The notes below the pieces were generated by a model. It was given only the letters and a program-made list of their open reading frames with translations, was not told the DNA's origin and did not search any database. The position numbers and the translations under genes are program-made. From contig CABUIX010000053.1 in NCBI GenBank assembly GCA_902491795.1, forward strand, positions 1-14,792: a stretch of 14,792 bases of DNA, written 5' to 3'. This stretch comes from an uncultured Bacteroidales bacterium. Its GTDB lineage: Bacteria; Bacteroidota; Bacteroidia; Bacteroidales; UBA932. Position 1 is the first letter of the stretch. Each line of letters opens with the position of its first letter. Positions 1-6,245 of the stretch are shown here, one piece after another.

Positions 1-16
1 GAATGCATGCTTCACG

Positions 17-49
17 AAAACAGGCAGCCTTTCATGGCTGCCTGTTTTT
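17..49 (-). terminator. Intrinsic terminator after tRNA-Ala, possibly bidirectional
   Basis: A 9-bp perfect GC-rich stem (21-29 with 36-44, arms caggcagcc and ggctgcctg) has a 6-base loop. It is flanked by AAAA on the left and TTTTT on the right, so each strand has a U-tract after the stem. On the minus strand it starts a few bases past the tRNA 3' end, so it should end the pfkA/tRNA transcript. It may also stop transcripts arriving from the left. Confidence 0.85.
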
Positions 50-50
50 G

Positions 51-123
51 TGGAGCATAGGGGGATCGAACCCCTGACCTTCAGATTGCGAACCTGACGC
101 TCTACCAACTGAGCTAATACCCC
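51..123 (-). tRNA. tRNA-Ala (anticodon CGC)
   Basis: The minus strand folds as a full 73-base cloverleaf. The acceptor stem is GGGGTAT/ATGCTCC, the D stem GCTC/GAGC, the anticodon stem TCAGG/TCTGA (one G-U), and the T arm AGGGG-TTCGATC-CCCCT. The anticodon CGC (plus-strand 88-90) reads the Ala codon GCG. The acceptor stem has the G3:U70 wobble pair, the classic alanine identity element, which supports the assignment independently. The discriminator is A73. The 3' CCA is not encoded (the next bases are CAAAA), so a CCA-adding enzyme must supply it. The gene lies 56 bases after the phosphofructokinase stop on the same strand and may share its transcript. Confidence 0.96.
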
Positions 124-129
124 ATGTCC

Positions 130-165
130 GTTTCCGGCATTCCGTGTTGTGGAGATGCCGGAAAC
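130..165 (-). other. Strong hairpin between pfkA and tRNA-Ala
   Basis: Inverted repeat gtttccggcat (130-140) and atgccggaaac (155-165) form a perfect 11-bp stem. The inner bases tcc/gga can extend it past a bulged G. It fills most of the 56-base gap between the pfkA stop and the tRNA 5' end. No U-tract follows on either strand, so it is not a standard intrinsic terminator. It could act as an mRNA 3' stabiliser, a processing signal that releases the tRNA, or an attenuator. The structure is clear, the role is inferred. Confidence 0.6.
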
Positions 166-179
166 CATTATTCAATGCA

Positions 180-1151
180 TCAGATTGACAGTATGCTCAG
201 CACATTGATGAGCTCCTTGTCTATCGGTTTGTCGAACTTGATTGCCCTTGAGATAGGCACATAGACAATCTGGTCGTTCTTTATCCCGACCATGATGTTG
301 CGCTGACCCTCCTGAAGGGCTTCGATTGAGGCAACACCAAGACGGCTTGCCAGAATCCTGTCCTGCGCAGTGGGGGAGCCTCCTCTCTGAAGGTGGCCGA
401 GAATCGAAACCCTCACGTCATACTGCGGGTACTCCTTGCGGACCCTTTCAGCATAGTGCATTGCTCCGCCGTCCTTCTCTGACACGAGCACGATACTGCT
501 GTTCTTGCTTTTGCGTATTCCTCTGCCGATGAAGGTAGCCAGCTGGTCTATGTCGGTATTGTCTTCCGGGATAATGGCAGCCTCGGCACCGGCAGCGATT
601 GCGCTGTTCTGCGCAAGGAAACCGGCATCACGGCCCATGACCTCGACGAAGAATATGCGGTCGTGGCTCGTTGCGGTGTCGCGGATCTTGTCCACGCACT
701 GCACAATCGTGTTGAGAGCTGTGTCATATCCGATGGTGAAATCGGTTCCGTACAGGTCGTTGTCGATTGTTCCGGGGAGACCGATGACAGTGACTTCGTG
801 GAGCTGTGCGAGCTGCTGAGCTCCGGCAAGAGAACCGTTGCCTCCGATCACTATCAGGGCATCAATTCCGAATTTCTTTATGTTTTCGTATGCCTTGGCC
901 TTGCCTTCAGGTGTGCGGAATTCTTCGCTGCGGGCAGTTTTGAGTATCGTTCCGCCCCTTTGGATGGTGTTGCTTACACTTTCAGTGGTAAGTTCCTTTA
1001 TGTCTCCGTGGATCAGGCCTTCGTATCCGCGATAAATACCGTATACTTTCCAGCCGGCGTTGATGGCCGCCCTGGTGACGGCTCTGACACAAGCATTCAT
1101 TCCGGGGGCATCGCCTCCGGAAGTAAGGACTCCAATCGTTGAAATGTTCAT
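180..1151 (-). CDS. pfkA: ATP-dependent 6-phosphofructokinase
   Basis: This 323-residue cytoplasmic enzyme phosphorylates fructose 6-phosphate to fructose 1,6-bisphosphate, the committed step of glycolysis. Its length matches bacterial PfkA (about 320). The N-terminal nucleotide loop is SGGDAPGMN (11-19). PGTIDND (126-132) holds the catalytic base D130, equivalent to E. coli D127. MGR (172-174) and GHLQRGG (252-258) are substrate-binding segments. Gly106 and Gly127 sit where ATP-using enzymes have glycine and PPi-using ones have Asp and Lys, so ATP is the likely donor. One oddity: the usual GGDGS is GGNGS (103-107), placing Asn105 at the E. coli Mg-binding Asp103 position. The start at 1151 gives the standard N-terminus and lies 25 bases after a TAnnTTTG box. 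The gene appears to be transcribed alone, or with tRNA-Ala downstream. Confidence 0.96.
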   Translation of the reverse strand: MNISTIGVLTSGGDAPGMNACVRAVTRAAINAGWKVYGIYRGYEGLIHGDIKELTTESVSNTIQRGGTILKTARSEEFRTPEGKAKAYENIKKFGIDALIVIGGNGSLAGAQQLAQLHEVTVIGLPGTIDNDLYGTDFTIGYDTALNTIVQCVDKIRDTATSHDRIFFVEVMGRDAGFLAQNSAIAAGAEAAIIPEDNTDIDQLATFIGRGIRKSKNSSIVLVSEKDGGAMHYAERVRKEYPQYDVRVSILGHLQRGGSPTAQDRILASRLGVASIEALQEGQRNIMVGIKNDQIVYVPISRAIKFDKPIDKELINVLSILSI

Positions 1152-1176
1152 AGTGACATATTGTGTTTACAACCTG

Positions 1177-1184
1177 CAAATATA
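1177..1184 (-). promoter_or_regulatory. Putative -7 box of the pfkA promoter
   Basis: The minus strand reads TATATTTG, a full match to the Bacteroidota -7 consensus TAnnTTTG. It ends 25 bases before the pfkA ATG, which would give a short leader. I found no clear -33 TTTG at the expected spacing, so only the -7 element supports the call. Confidence 0.5.
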
Positions 1185-1308
1185 ATTAAAATCGTGAGAT
1201 ATATTCTACTGAAATGCATTTTTGAAGTCCAAAACGGGCTATGCTGACGAGTCTGCAAGCGCTGGAAAGGAATATGTCGCATCCTTATTAGGATTTGTAG
1301 AAAAGTGT

Positions 1309-1316
1309 TAAATTTG
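1309..1316 (+). promoter_or_regulatory. Putative -7 box of the lipoprotein operon promoter
   Basis: The plus strand reads TAAATTTG, matching TAnnTTTG, 65 bases before the first lipoprotein ATG. No good -33 element lies about 20 bases upstream. A TTTG at 1294-1297 is too close. A small inverted repeat ATCCT-TATT-AGGAT (1281-1294) lies just upstream and could be an operator, though it is short enough to be chance. The whole gap 1152-1381 is AT-rich, contains no gene I can support, and serves divergent transcription. Confidence 0.45.
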
Positions 1317-1381
1317 TAAGTCTTGCCCGTGCGGCAGGAGTCCTGTTTGTAATTTAGTGTTGGTTTAATTATTCTGACCAT

Positions 1382-2518
1382 ATGAAAATCTTTCATGGTG
1401 CCGCCTTGTTGTCGTTGGCGGCAATTGTTTTGGTTGCAGCATGCACCAAGGGCGATCCGGCCGGTCCGGGAAACGGAGGCTTCGAAGAACTGGTGCCCGA
1501 CAAGCCGGAATATGTGAATGCGGAGTTCGTCTACAGAGGCGGCATGGATGACGGCAGCGCTGATATATGGACCATTGTGCTGGGAACGGACCTGAGCAAT
1601 GCCGGTACCGGCAAGGAACTGCATATCGTCGTGAACGCGGAGGCAAATCCCTCCGGAGAGCCGGATCTCTCATATGTCGCAGGAGATTATTCCGCTCAGT
1701 CCAGCACAGGTGATTTTTCTGTCGGGACATGGCAGACCGGATATATGGATACGGTCGATTCTCCAGCGGGTGACGTGGATTTTCCGAAAGGGTCATATTA
1801 TGCCGAAACAGCTGACGGTGCTTCGGAGGTTGATTTTCTGAGAGAAGGCGGGTTTGCCGTGACCGTGAATGATGACGGTTCTGTATCGGTAGACGGCATT
1901 CTTGTGGGCGGGAAGTACCTGAAGAGGTATTTTTCATGGACCGGAACACCGGAGATCTCCGAAGGACAGGATGAAGCCCCTGAGACGTTGCCCAACAGCA
2001 ACCTGACGGCAGATCTCGAGCTGCCGGCATTTTCGCAGGCGAGACTCATTGACCGCAAGGACGTATACACCTGGGACCAGCGTGCAAGGTCTTTCGTGCT
2101 CTATCTTGCCGAAGACGGGGTTGACATATCTTCGGAATGGCCTGCCGGTACAGGAAAGGTCCTGAGAATAGAGCTGTTCGTGTCATGGGAAACTGATGTG
2201 AACGACGGAATTCCGGCCGGAACATATACGGCGATTCCCGCAGCTTCAATGTATATTGACGGCGGAATCGTCGGAGAATATATCAGGCCGGGCGTCCTCG
2301 TTTCGGGAAAACCGGATACGTTTGAGCATTTCGCGGGATCCTGGTATCTGGAGCTTGAAAACGGGGAATGGAAGAATTATGCCCGGGTCGACGGAGGTGA
2401 TGTGGTCGTTTCCCGTGACGGGGATGCCCACGATATTGAAATCAGGCTCTCGGACTGTGCCGATCCTGCCAATGCCATTAGCGGCGTATGGACATCGGAT
2501 GTCCCGATATCTCTATAG
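1382..2518 (+). CDS. Two-module lipoprotein of unknown function
   Basis: I do not recognise a named family for this 378-residue protein. It begins with a short basic n-region, a hydrophobic stretch and the lipobox VAAC, so signal peptidase II should cut before Cys21 and leave a lipid-anchored envelope protein. The mature part has a Gly/Pro-rich tether (about 22-44) and two related modules, roughly 46-188 and 219-376. Matching landmarks are AGTGKELHI...YVAGDYSA (75-105) against AGTGKVLRI...IPAGTYTA (255-284), and GSYYAETADG...GGFAVTV (137-162) against GSWYLELENG...GGDVVVS (319-344). Alternating hydrophobic residues suggest beta-rich folds. There is no catalytic motif or further membrane span. 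It is the first gene of a four-gene operon, 30 bases before the next gene. Adhesion, ligand binding or a structural surface role are all possible and untested. Confidence 0.85.
   Translation: MKIFHGAALLSLAAIVLVAACTKGDPAGPGNGGFEELVPDKPEYVNAEFVYRGGMDDGSADIWTIVLGTDLSNAGTGKELHIVVNAEANPSGEPDLSYVAGDYSAQSSTGDFSVGTWQTGYMDTVDSPAGDVDFPKGSYYAETADGASEVDFLREGGFAVTVNDDGSVSVDGILVGGKYLKRYFSWTGTPEISEGQDEAPETLPNSNLTADLELPAFSQARLIDRKDVYTWDQRARSFVLYLAEDGVDISSEWPAGTGKVLRIELFVSWETDVNDGIPAGTYTAIPAASMYIDGGIVGEYIRPGVLVSGKPDTFEHFAGSWYLELENGEWKNYARVDGGDVVVSRDGDAHDIEIRLSDCADPANAISGVWTSDVPISL
1517..2509 (+). repeat. Protein-level duplication: two copies of the lipoprotein module
   Basis: The two modules occupy about 1517-1945 and 2036-2509 of the 378-residue lipoprotein. 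They share landmarks in the same order: a VYxW/ADIW-type strand, AGTGKxLxI, xAGxYxA, GSxYxExxxG and GGxxVxV. The repeat is visible only after translation; the DNA copies have diverged, so the duplication is old. Confidence 0.65.
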
Positions 2519-2548
2519 CAGAATTTTGTCGTACATAACAATTAACAT

Positions 2549-4303
2549 ATGAAAAACATTTACAGAATAGCCGCATCCCTGACAGTCTTGGGAGCGGTTG
2601 CCTTGTCCTGCCAGAAACCGGCAGGACCCGGAGAAGACGGCACTCCGCTTGACAATGCCATTGAATTTGCCGGAGAACAGACTCCGCTTAAGACAGTTCT
2701 CGTTGATGTGGCCAGTTCAGACCTGTATTTTGCGGCTGACGCCGGGGTCAAGACTCTTGAAGAACTTGAGGGGCATGATTATGTGCTTTTGAATTCCGGC
2801 GACTACACTTCTGAGTCGGAGGTATTCGAGACGAGTCTTACGGATGTCCCTGAGGGATTCGTCCTTGCCTATTACAAGGCTGGCGAGGAGGTCGTAAGGA
2901 TTTCTTCCGATGACCACAGTGCAATAACCGAGGGTACTTTGAAGGCTGTGCTTGACCTGGAGAGCGGAATCTCATGCACGCTGGATTTCTCGATGACTCT
3001 TGTTTCAGGGGAGATGTTCCGCGGGAACATGGCATTTTCCGCCGATGACCTTGTGCTGGTCATCCCCGATGGCCCGGTTGATCCCCCTGCACCTGAGGTG
3101 GAATATCCAGCCAATCCCATGACGTTCACGGTCAACGGGGAAGAGTCTCCCATAGGAAAGGTTTTCGTTGACACTTTTGAGGAATACATTCTGGTTACCA
3201 TGACCCCCGACGCTTCCGTGGGGTCGTATGAAGAGGCCGTGACTGGTGACGACATCGAATATCTTCAGTTCATGGCACTTCCGTCTGCCCTGAACAGAGA
3301 CCTTGATCTCGTTGCCGAGCCCCAGGGTATATATTGCTGGGACAATGAGACCGGGACAACGGCGATATGGACCGGAGAGGACGGAAACCTCGTTTCCGGC
3401 AAGGCAAGGCTGGACTTCAACGAGGAGACTGGCGCGACCGTACTGAAACTCGCGATGGAACTGTCCGACGGTACCGTTGTGGGCGCTTATGCCGAAGGTG
3501 TGCTGACGGAACCCGCTCCTGAAGAAGGTGGAACCATCTCATTCAACGGAGACACGAGTCCGCTTCGAGCCGCTTTCTATATGTCAGAAGGAGGTTATAC
3601 AGCACTGTACTTTACCCGTTCCGAAGTGTACTCTTTTGATGACATGCTGGACAATGCCCTTGATTTCCTGGTTGTGACTGTCCCTGATTCCTGCCTTGAC
3701 GGTGAGGAAACGTCCCTGAGCGATGTTGCCGAGTCCAGCATTATGTACGTCAGCAACGAGACCGGTGCTTATCTTGAGGCCTACGGTGGAGGTGAGAACG
3801 GCTCAGTCTTCAGCATAATGAAAACTGCTGAGGGCGAATACTCCACCCAGATTTCCGCCGTTTTTGATGACGGAACCACGGTTGACGTGAACTATTCCGG
3901 CGTCTTTGTTCCTTACGACTATGTCCCTGAGGAGCCGAACGAATTTACCTTCAACGGTGAGGCCCAGGCCATTCAGTCCGCTCTGGTTGACAAGTCAGAT
4001 GCTGAGATATGGCATATTTACCTGAGCCCTGTCGGAGGCCTCGAGTATGTGAGCGAATTCGAGGATCCCTACAACGACGCAGTGCACATAACTGCCCCTG
4101 CCGAGGCATTCAACATCGGTGCTGGAGTCGGATTCTCCACATACAAGGATACTCTCAAGTTTGAGTATGCAGGAAACACCTGGCAATATGACGACATGGG
4201 AACGCTCGAAGTGTATCTTGACGGCAACAGCCTTACAGTGGATTTTACTACTTATGGTGAACTCAAGGGCCATTATAGCGGAACCGCGGTAATAGTTGAA
4301 TAG
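2549..4303 (+). CDS. Four-module repeat lipoprotein of unknown function
   Basis: This 584-residue lipoprotein has the lipobox ALSC with lipid-modified Cys21, then a short Gly/Pro/Asp-rich tether. The mature protein reads as four tandem modules of about 120-135 residues (37-172, 191-320, 329-455, 465-584), joined by Pro/Glu-rich linkers such as VDPPAPEVEYP and TEPAPEEGG. Modules 2-4 open with a similar strand (TFTVNGEESPI, TISFNGDTSPL, EFTFNGEAQAI); module 1 has AIEFAGEQTPL. They close with a DG-turn strand pair (LSDGTVVGAYAEG, FDDGTTVDVNYSG, with weaker forms in 1 and 4). The protein is strongly acidic with few Cys, as expected of an exported bead-like repeat protein. I see no enzyme motif. 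The gene starts 30 bases after the previous stop and ends 3 bases before the next start, so co-transcription is nearly certain. The function is unknown. Confidence 0.86.
   Translation: MKNIYRIAASLTVLGAVALSCQKPAGPGEDGTPLDNAIEFAGEQTPLKTVLVDVASSDLYFAADAGVKTLEELEGHDYVLLNSGDYTSESEVFETSLTDVPEGFVLAYYKAGEEVVRISSDDHSAITEGTLKAVLDLESGISCTLDFSMTLVSGEMFRGNMAFSADDLVLVIPDGPVDPPAPEVEYPANPMTFTVNGEESPIGKVFVDTFEEYILVTMTPDASVGSYEEAVTGDDIEYLQFMALPSALNRDLDLVAEPQGIYCWDNETGTTAIWTGEDGNLVSGKARLDFNEETGATVLKLAMELSDGTVVGAYAEGVLTEPAPEEGGTISFNGDTSPLRAAFYMSEGGYTALYFTRSEVYSFDDMLDNALDFLVVTVPDSCLDGEETSLSDVAESSIMYVSNETGAYLEAYGGGENGSVFSIMKTAEGEYSTQISAVFDDGTTVDVNYSGVFVPYDYVPEEPNEFTFNGEAQAIQSALVDKSDAEIWHIYLSPVGGLEYVSEFEDPYNDAVHITAPAEAFNIGAGVGFSTYKDTLKFEYAGNTWQYDDMGTLEVYLDGNSLTVDFTTYGELKGHYSGTAVIVE
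2657..4300 (+). repeat. Four tandem protein modules within the lipoprotein
   Basis: Module DNA spans are about 2657-3064, 3119-3508, 3533-3913 and 3941-4300. The repeats are diverged at the DNA level and visible mainly through the opening F-x-NGE-x-x-x-hydrophobic strand and the closing DGT-x-V-x-x-x-Y-x-G strands. Module 4 (SDAEIWHIYLSP) also resembles the ADIWTIVL strand of the preceding lipoprotein. Boundaries are judged by eye and may be off by about ten residues. Confidence 0.65.
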
Positions 4304-4306
4304 CGT

Positions 4307-4825
4307 ATGTCATTTAAATTGAAGAGAATCATGGCGGCTGCGGCCCTTTTCGCCGCCGCCATGGCTTCAGTGGCCTGCACCAAGGAGTCAGGCACGGCCG
4401 GAGGCGGTGACGGCGCCGAAGTCCTGGGCACCTACGAATTCGACGGGGAAACCTATGACATCCTCACCGCGACCTTCGAGGAGACCGAAAGCCTTCTGAA
4501 TTTCGTGTTCTCCCCGCTGGAATATGACGAGGAAACCGCCCTGACCACATATTTGGCATTCTCGGTCGATCCTTATTGGGCAGACGGCGAACGCCACAAC
4601 TTCAATGATCCTGCCGGGGAGAACCTCGATCATCAGGATGACTATTACCTTGTATACAACGATCCCGTTCACTATTATTCGCAGTACAGGGAGCCGGAGG
4701 GAGGCTGGTTCTGCGTCACGAGGTCGGGAGACGACTGCAAACTGGAGATGGATCTGAGACTTGCCGACGGTACGCCGCTGAAGATTTCCTATGACGGAAA
4801 ATTCTTGAACCACGATAATTTATGA
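4307..4825 (+). CDS. Single-module lipoprotein of unknown function
   Basis: This 172-residue lipoprotein has the lipobox SVAC (lipid-modified Cys24) after an Ala-rich hydrophobic segment, then a Gly-rich tether (25-38). The rest is one copy of the module seen in its two upstream neighbours. It opens TYEFDGETYDIL (42-53) with a strand LLNFVFSP (63-70), and closes EGGWFCVTRSGDDCKLEMDL (131-150) and LADGTPLKISYDGKF (152-166). The middle is rich in Tyr, Asp and His (ENLDHQDDYYLVYNDPVHYY), which could bind a ligand or metal, but I see no established site. The ATG lies 3 bases after the previous stop. The TGA stop overlaps the start of the nitroreductase gene (ATGA), implying translational coupling. 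Confidence 0.83.
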   Translation: MSFKLKRIMAAAALFAAAMASVACTKESGTAGGGDGAEVLGTYEFDGETYDILTATFEETESLLNFVFSPLEYDEETALTTYLAFSVDPYWADGERHNFNDPAGENLDHQDDYYLVYNDPVHYYSQYREPEGGWFCVTRSGDDCKLEMDLRLADGTPLKISYDGKFLNHDNL

Positions 4826-5457
4826 AACGAATTCTTTTGACTTGCGCTGCTGCGGCAGCCATGCTGTGCCTGTCATCATGCGGGCAGGGCAACACACCGG
4901 AGCCGGTGTCAGATGAGACTTCTAATGCCGTAATTGAGGCAATAATGGGCCGCCGCTCCATCCGTATGTACAAGGACATCCCCGTGGAGCGGGAGAAACT
5001 CCAGCTCATTGCCGAATGCGGCGTGAATGCACCCAACGGCATGAACTCCCAGAGATGGGAGCTCCGCATTCTTGACAATGCCGAAGCCATCAATGCGATA
5101 AGCGAGAGCTACAGGAAAGCCAACCCGGAAGCGGTTGAGAGAGATCCGAATTTCAGGAACATGTTCAGGAATGCGCCTGCCGTGATTTTCATTGCAGTTC
5201 CTCAGGGTGACGACGGGCTTAATGCAGGGCTTCTCGGTGAGAACATCTGCCTGGCAGCATATTCGCTGGGACTTGGTTCCGTATGTCTGGGCGGACCTGT
5301 CGGATTCCTGAAGGGGAGTGAGGAAGGAAAGGCTTTCGTCGAAGGTCTTGGCTTCAGTGAGGGATATGAGCTCCTGTACATGATCGGGATCGGTTATCCT
5401 GACGAGTCTCCCGAAGCCAAACCCAGAGATCTCACCAAGATACGTTTTGTGGACTGA
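4822..5457 (+). CDS. Lipoprotein-anchored nitroreductase-family flavoprotein
   Basis: This 211-residue protein belongs to the NfsB/FRP-like nitroreductase family: FMN-dependent NAD(P)H oxidoreductases acting on quinones, nitro compounds or other flavin-reducible substrates. FMN-binding features are visible: RRSIRMY (44-50), APNGMNSQRWE (70-80) and the GLGSVCLGG loop (150-158). The C-terminal KPRDLTKIRF (200-209) is also typical. Unusually, the domain is preceded by a clear lipoprotein signal with lipobox LSSC (Cys20) and a short tether, so it should act in the envelope and not in the cytosol. The start overlaps the previous stop by 4 bases, and a terminator follows 41 bases after its own stop. 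The physiological electron donor and substrate cannot be read from the sequence. An envelope flavoenzyme needs a donor other than cytosolic NAD(P)H, or a product of its lipoprotein neighbours. Confidence 0.9.
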   Translation: MKRILLTCAAAAAMLCLSSCGQGNTPEPVSDETSNAVIEAIMGRRSIRMYKDIPVEREKLQLIAECGVNAPNGMNSQRWELRILDNAEAINAISESYRKANPEAVERDPNFRNMFRNAPAVIFIAVPQGDDGLNAGLLGENICLAAYSLGLGSVCLGGPVGFLKGSEEGKAFVEGLGFSEGYELLYMIGIGYPDESPEAKPRDLTKIRFVD

Positions 5458-5498
5458 ACTCTGTTCAGGACCAAAATGTAATTGCAAACTGAAATGTG

Positions 5499-5540
5499 GC
5501 CGCCGAATTCTGTGAAATTTGGCGGCTTCTTATTATTTTT
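5499..5540 (+). terminator. Intrinsic terminator of the lipoprotein operon
   Basis: An 11-bp stem (5499-5509 with 5516-5526, gccgccgaatt and aatttggcggc, one G-U pair) has a 6-base loop and is followed by the T-rich tail ttcttattattttt. It lies 41 bases after the nitroreductase stop and only 6 bases before the methyltransferase ATG. It therefore separates the two plus-strand units. Confidence 0.85.
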
Positions 5541-5541
5541 G
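5534..5541 (+). promoter_or_regulatory. Possible -7 box overlapping the terminator tail
   Basis: TATTTTTG matches TAnnTTTG and ends 5 bases before the methyltransferase ATG. If used, the transcript would start at or next to the ATG, giving a leaderless mRNA. The same bases form the terminator U-tract, so the match may be a by-product of T-richness. No -33 box is evident. Confidence 0.25.
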
Positions 5542-5546
5542 TGAAT

Positions 5547-6245
5547 ATGCTCACGAATTCCGAAATCAAGCAGATCCGCTCTCTCCGGGAAAAGAAATTC
5601 CGGGATGAGCTGGGAATGTTTGCCGTGGAGGGAGAGAAAATGGTGGCTGAAGCGTTGAAGTCATCATTCGAGGTCGTGCGTGTGGTCAGGGAGGAGGAGG
5701 TAGGAGCAGCTGCTATGTCACGCATATCGCAGTGCTCATCCCCGTCGCCTGTTCTTGCAATCGTGAGACTGCCACGTGAGGAAGCTCCGTCCGCTTTGCC
5801 TGACGGGCTTGTGCTTGCCCTTGATTCTGTCCGGGATCCCGGTAATTTCGGAACCATACTGCGCATAGCCGACTGGTTTGGAGTAAACGTGATTTTTGCT
5901 TCGCCGGATTGTGTGGAGACCTTCAATCCCAAAACTGTTCAGGCTTCGATGGGGTCTGTGTTCAGGGTCCGGGTATACAGGCGTGACATCCCGTCTGTCT
6001 GCAGAGAATTTGCGACCTCCGGTCGTCCGGTATACGGCACAGTGCTGGACGGAGACAACATCTATTCGTCTGAATTGTCCCCGACAGGTCTTGTCGTAAT
6101 GGGAAACGAATCCACGGGCATCAGCCGGGAAGTTTCCGCATTGCTTGACCACAGGTTGAGAATTCCATCCTTCGGCGGTGGCGCGGAGTCCCTGAACGTC
6201 GCCGTGGCGACGGCAGTAACACTTTCAGAATTCAGACGCAGATGA
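5547..6245 (+). CDS. TrmH/SpoU-family RNA 2'-O-methyltransferase
   Basis: This 232-residue SPOUT enzyme transfers a methyl group from S-adenosylmethionine to a ribose 2'-OH in tRNA or rRNA. The N-terminal substrate-binding part (1-80) has FAVEGEKMVAEAL (25-37). The knotted catalytic domain shows all three family motifs: DSVRDPGNFGTILRIADWFG (93-112), with the Asn-Gly-Arg signature; VVMGNESTGIS (183-193); and RIPSFGGGAESLNVAVATAV (205-224), which forms the SAM-binding knot. I chose the start at 5547 because MLTNSEIKQIRSL is the usual N-terminus; an in-frame ATG at 5496 would lie ahead of and read through the terminator hairpin. The stop overlaps the tamL start (ATGA). The exact nucleotide target is not predictable from the sequence. 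Confidence 0.92.
   Translation: MLTNSEIKQIRSLREKKFRDELGMFAVEGEKMVAEALKSSFEVVRVVREEEVGAAAMSRISQCSSPSPVLAIVRLPREEAPSALPDGLVLALDSVRDPGNFGTILRIADWFGVNVIFASPDCVETFNPKTVQASMGSVFRVRVYRRDIPSVCREFATSGRPVYGTVLDGDNIYSSELSPTGLVVMGNESTGISREVSALLDHRLRIPSFGGGAESLNVAVATAVTLSEFRRR

Noticed and set aside
1365..2030. A 221-codon open frame antisense to the first lipoprotein
   Set aside because: Its Arg/Pro/His-rich composition is typical of a reverse reading of Gly/Asp/Ala-rich coding DNA, and the sense frame has a clear lipobox.
4909..5487. A 192-codon open frame antisense to the nitroreductase
   Set aside because: The sense frame carries all FMN motifs. The antisense product has no recognisable features.
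5496..5546. An upstream in-frame ATG for the methyltransferase
   Set aside because: The extra 17 residues are encoded mostly by the terminator hairpin and its T-tail and do not belong to the family. The start at 5547 fits homologues.
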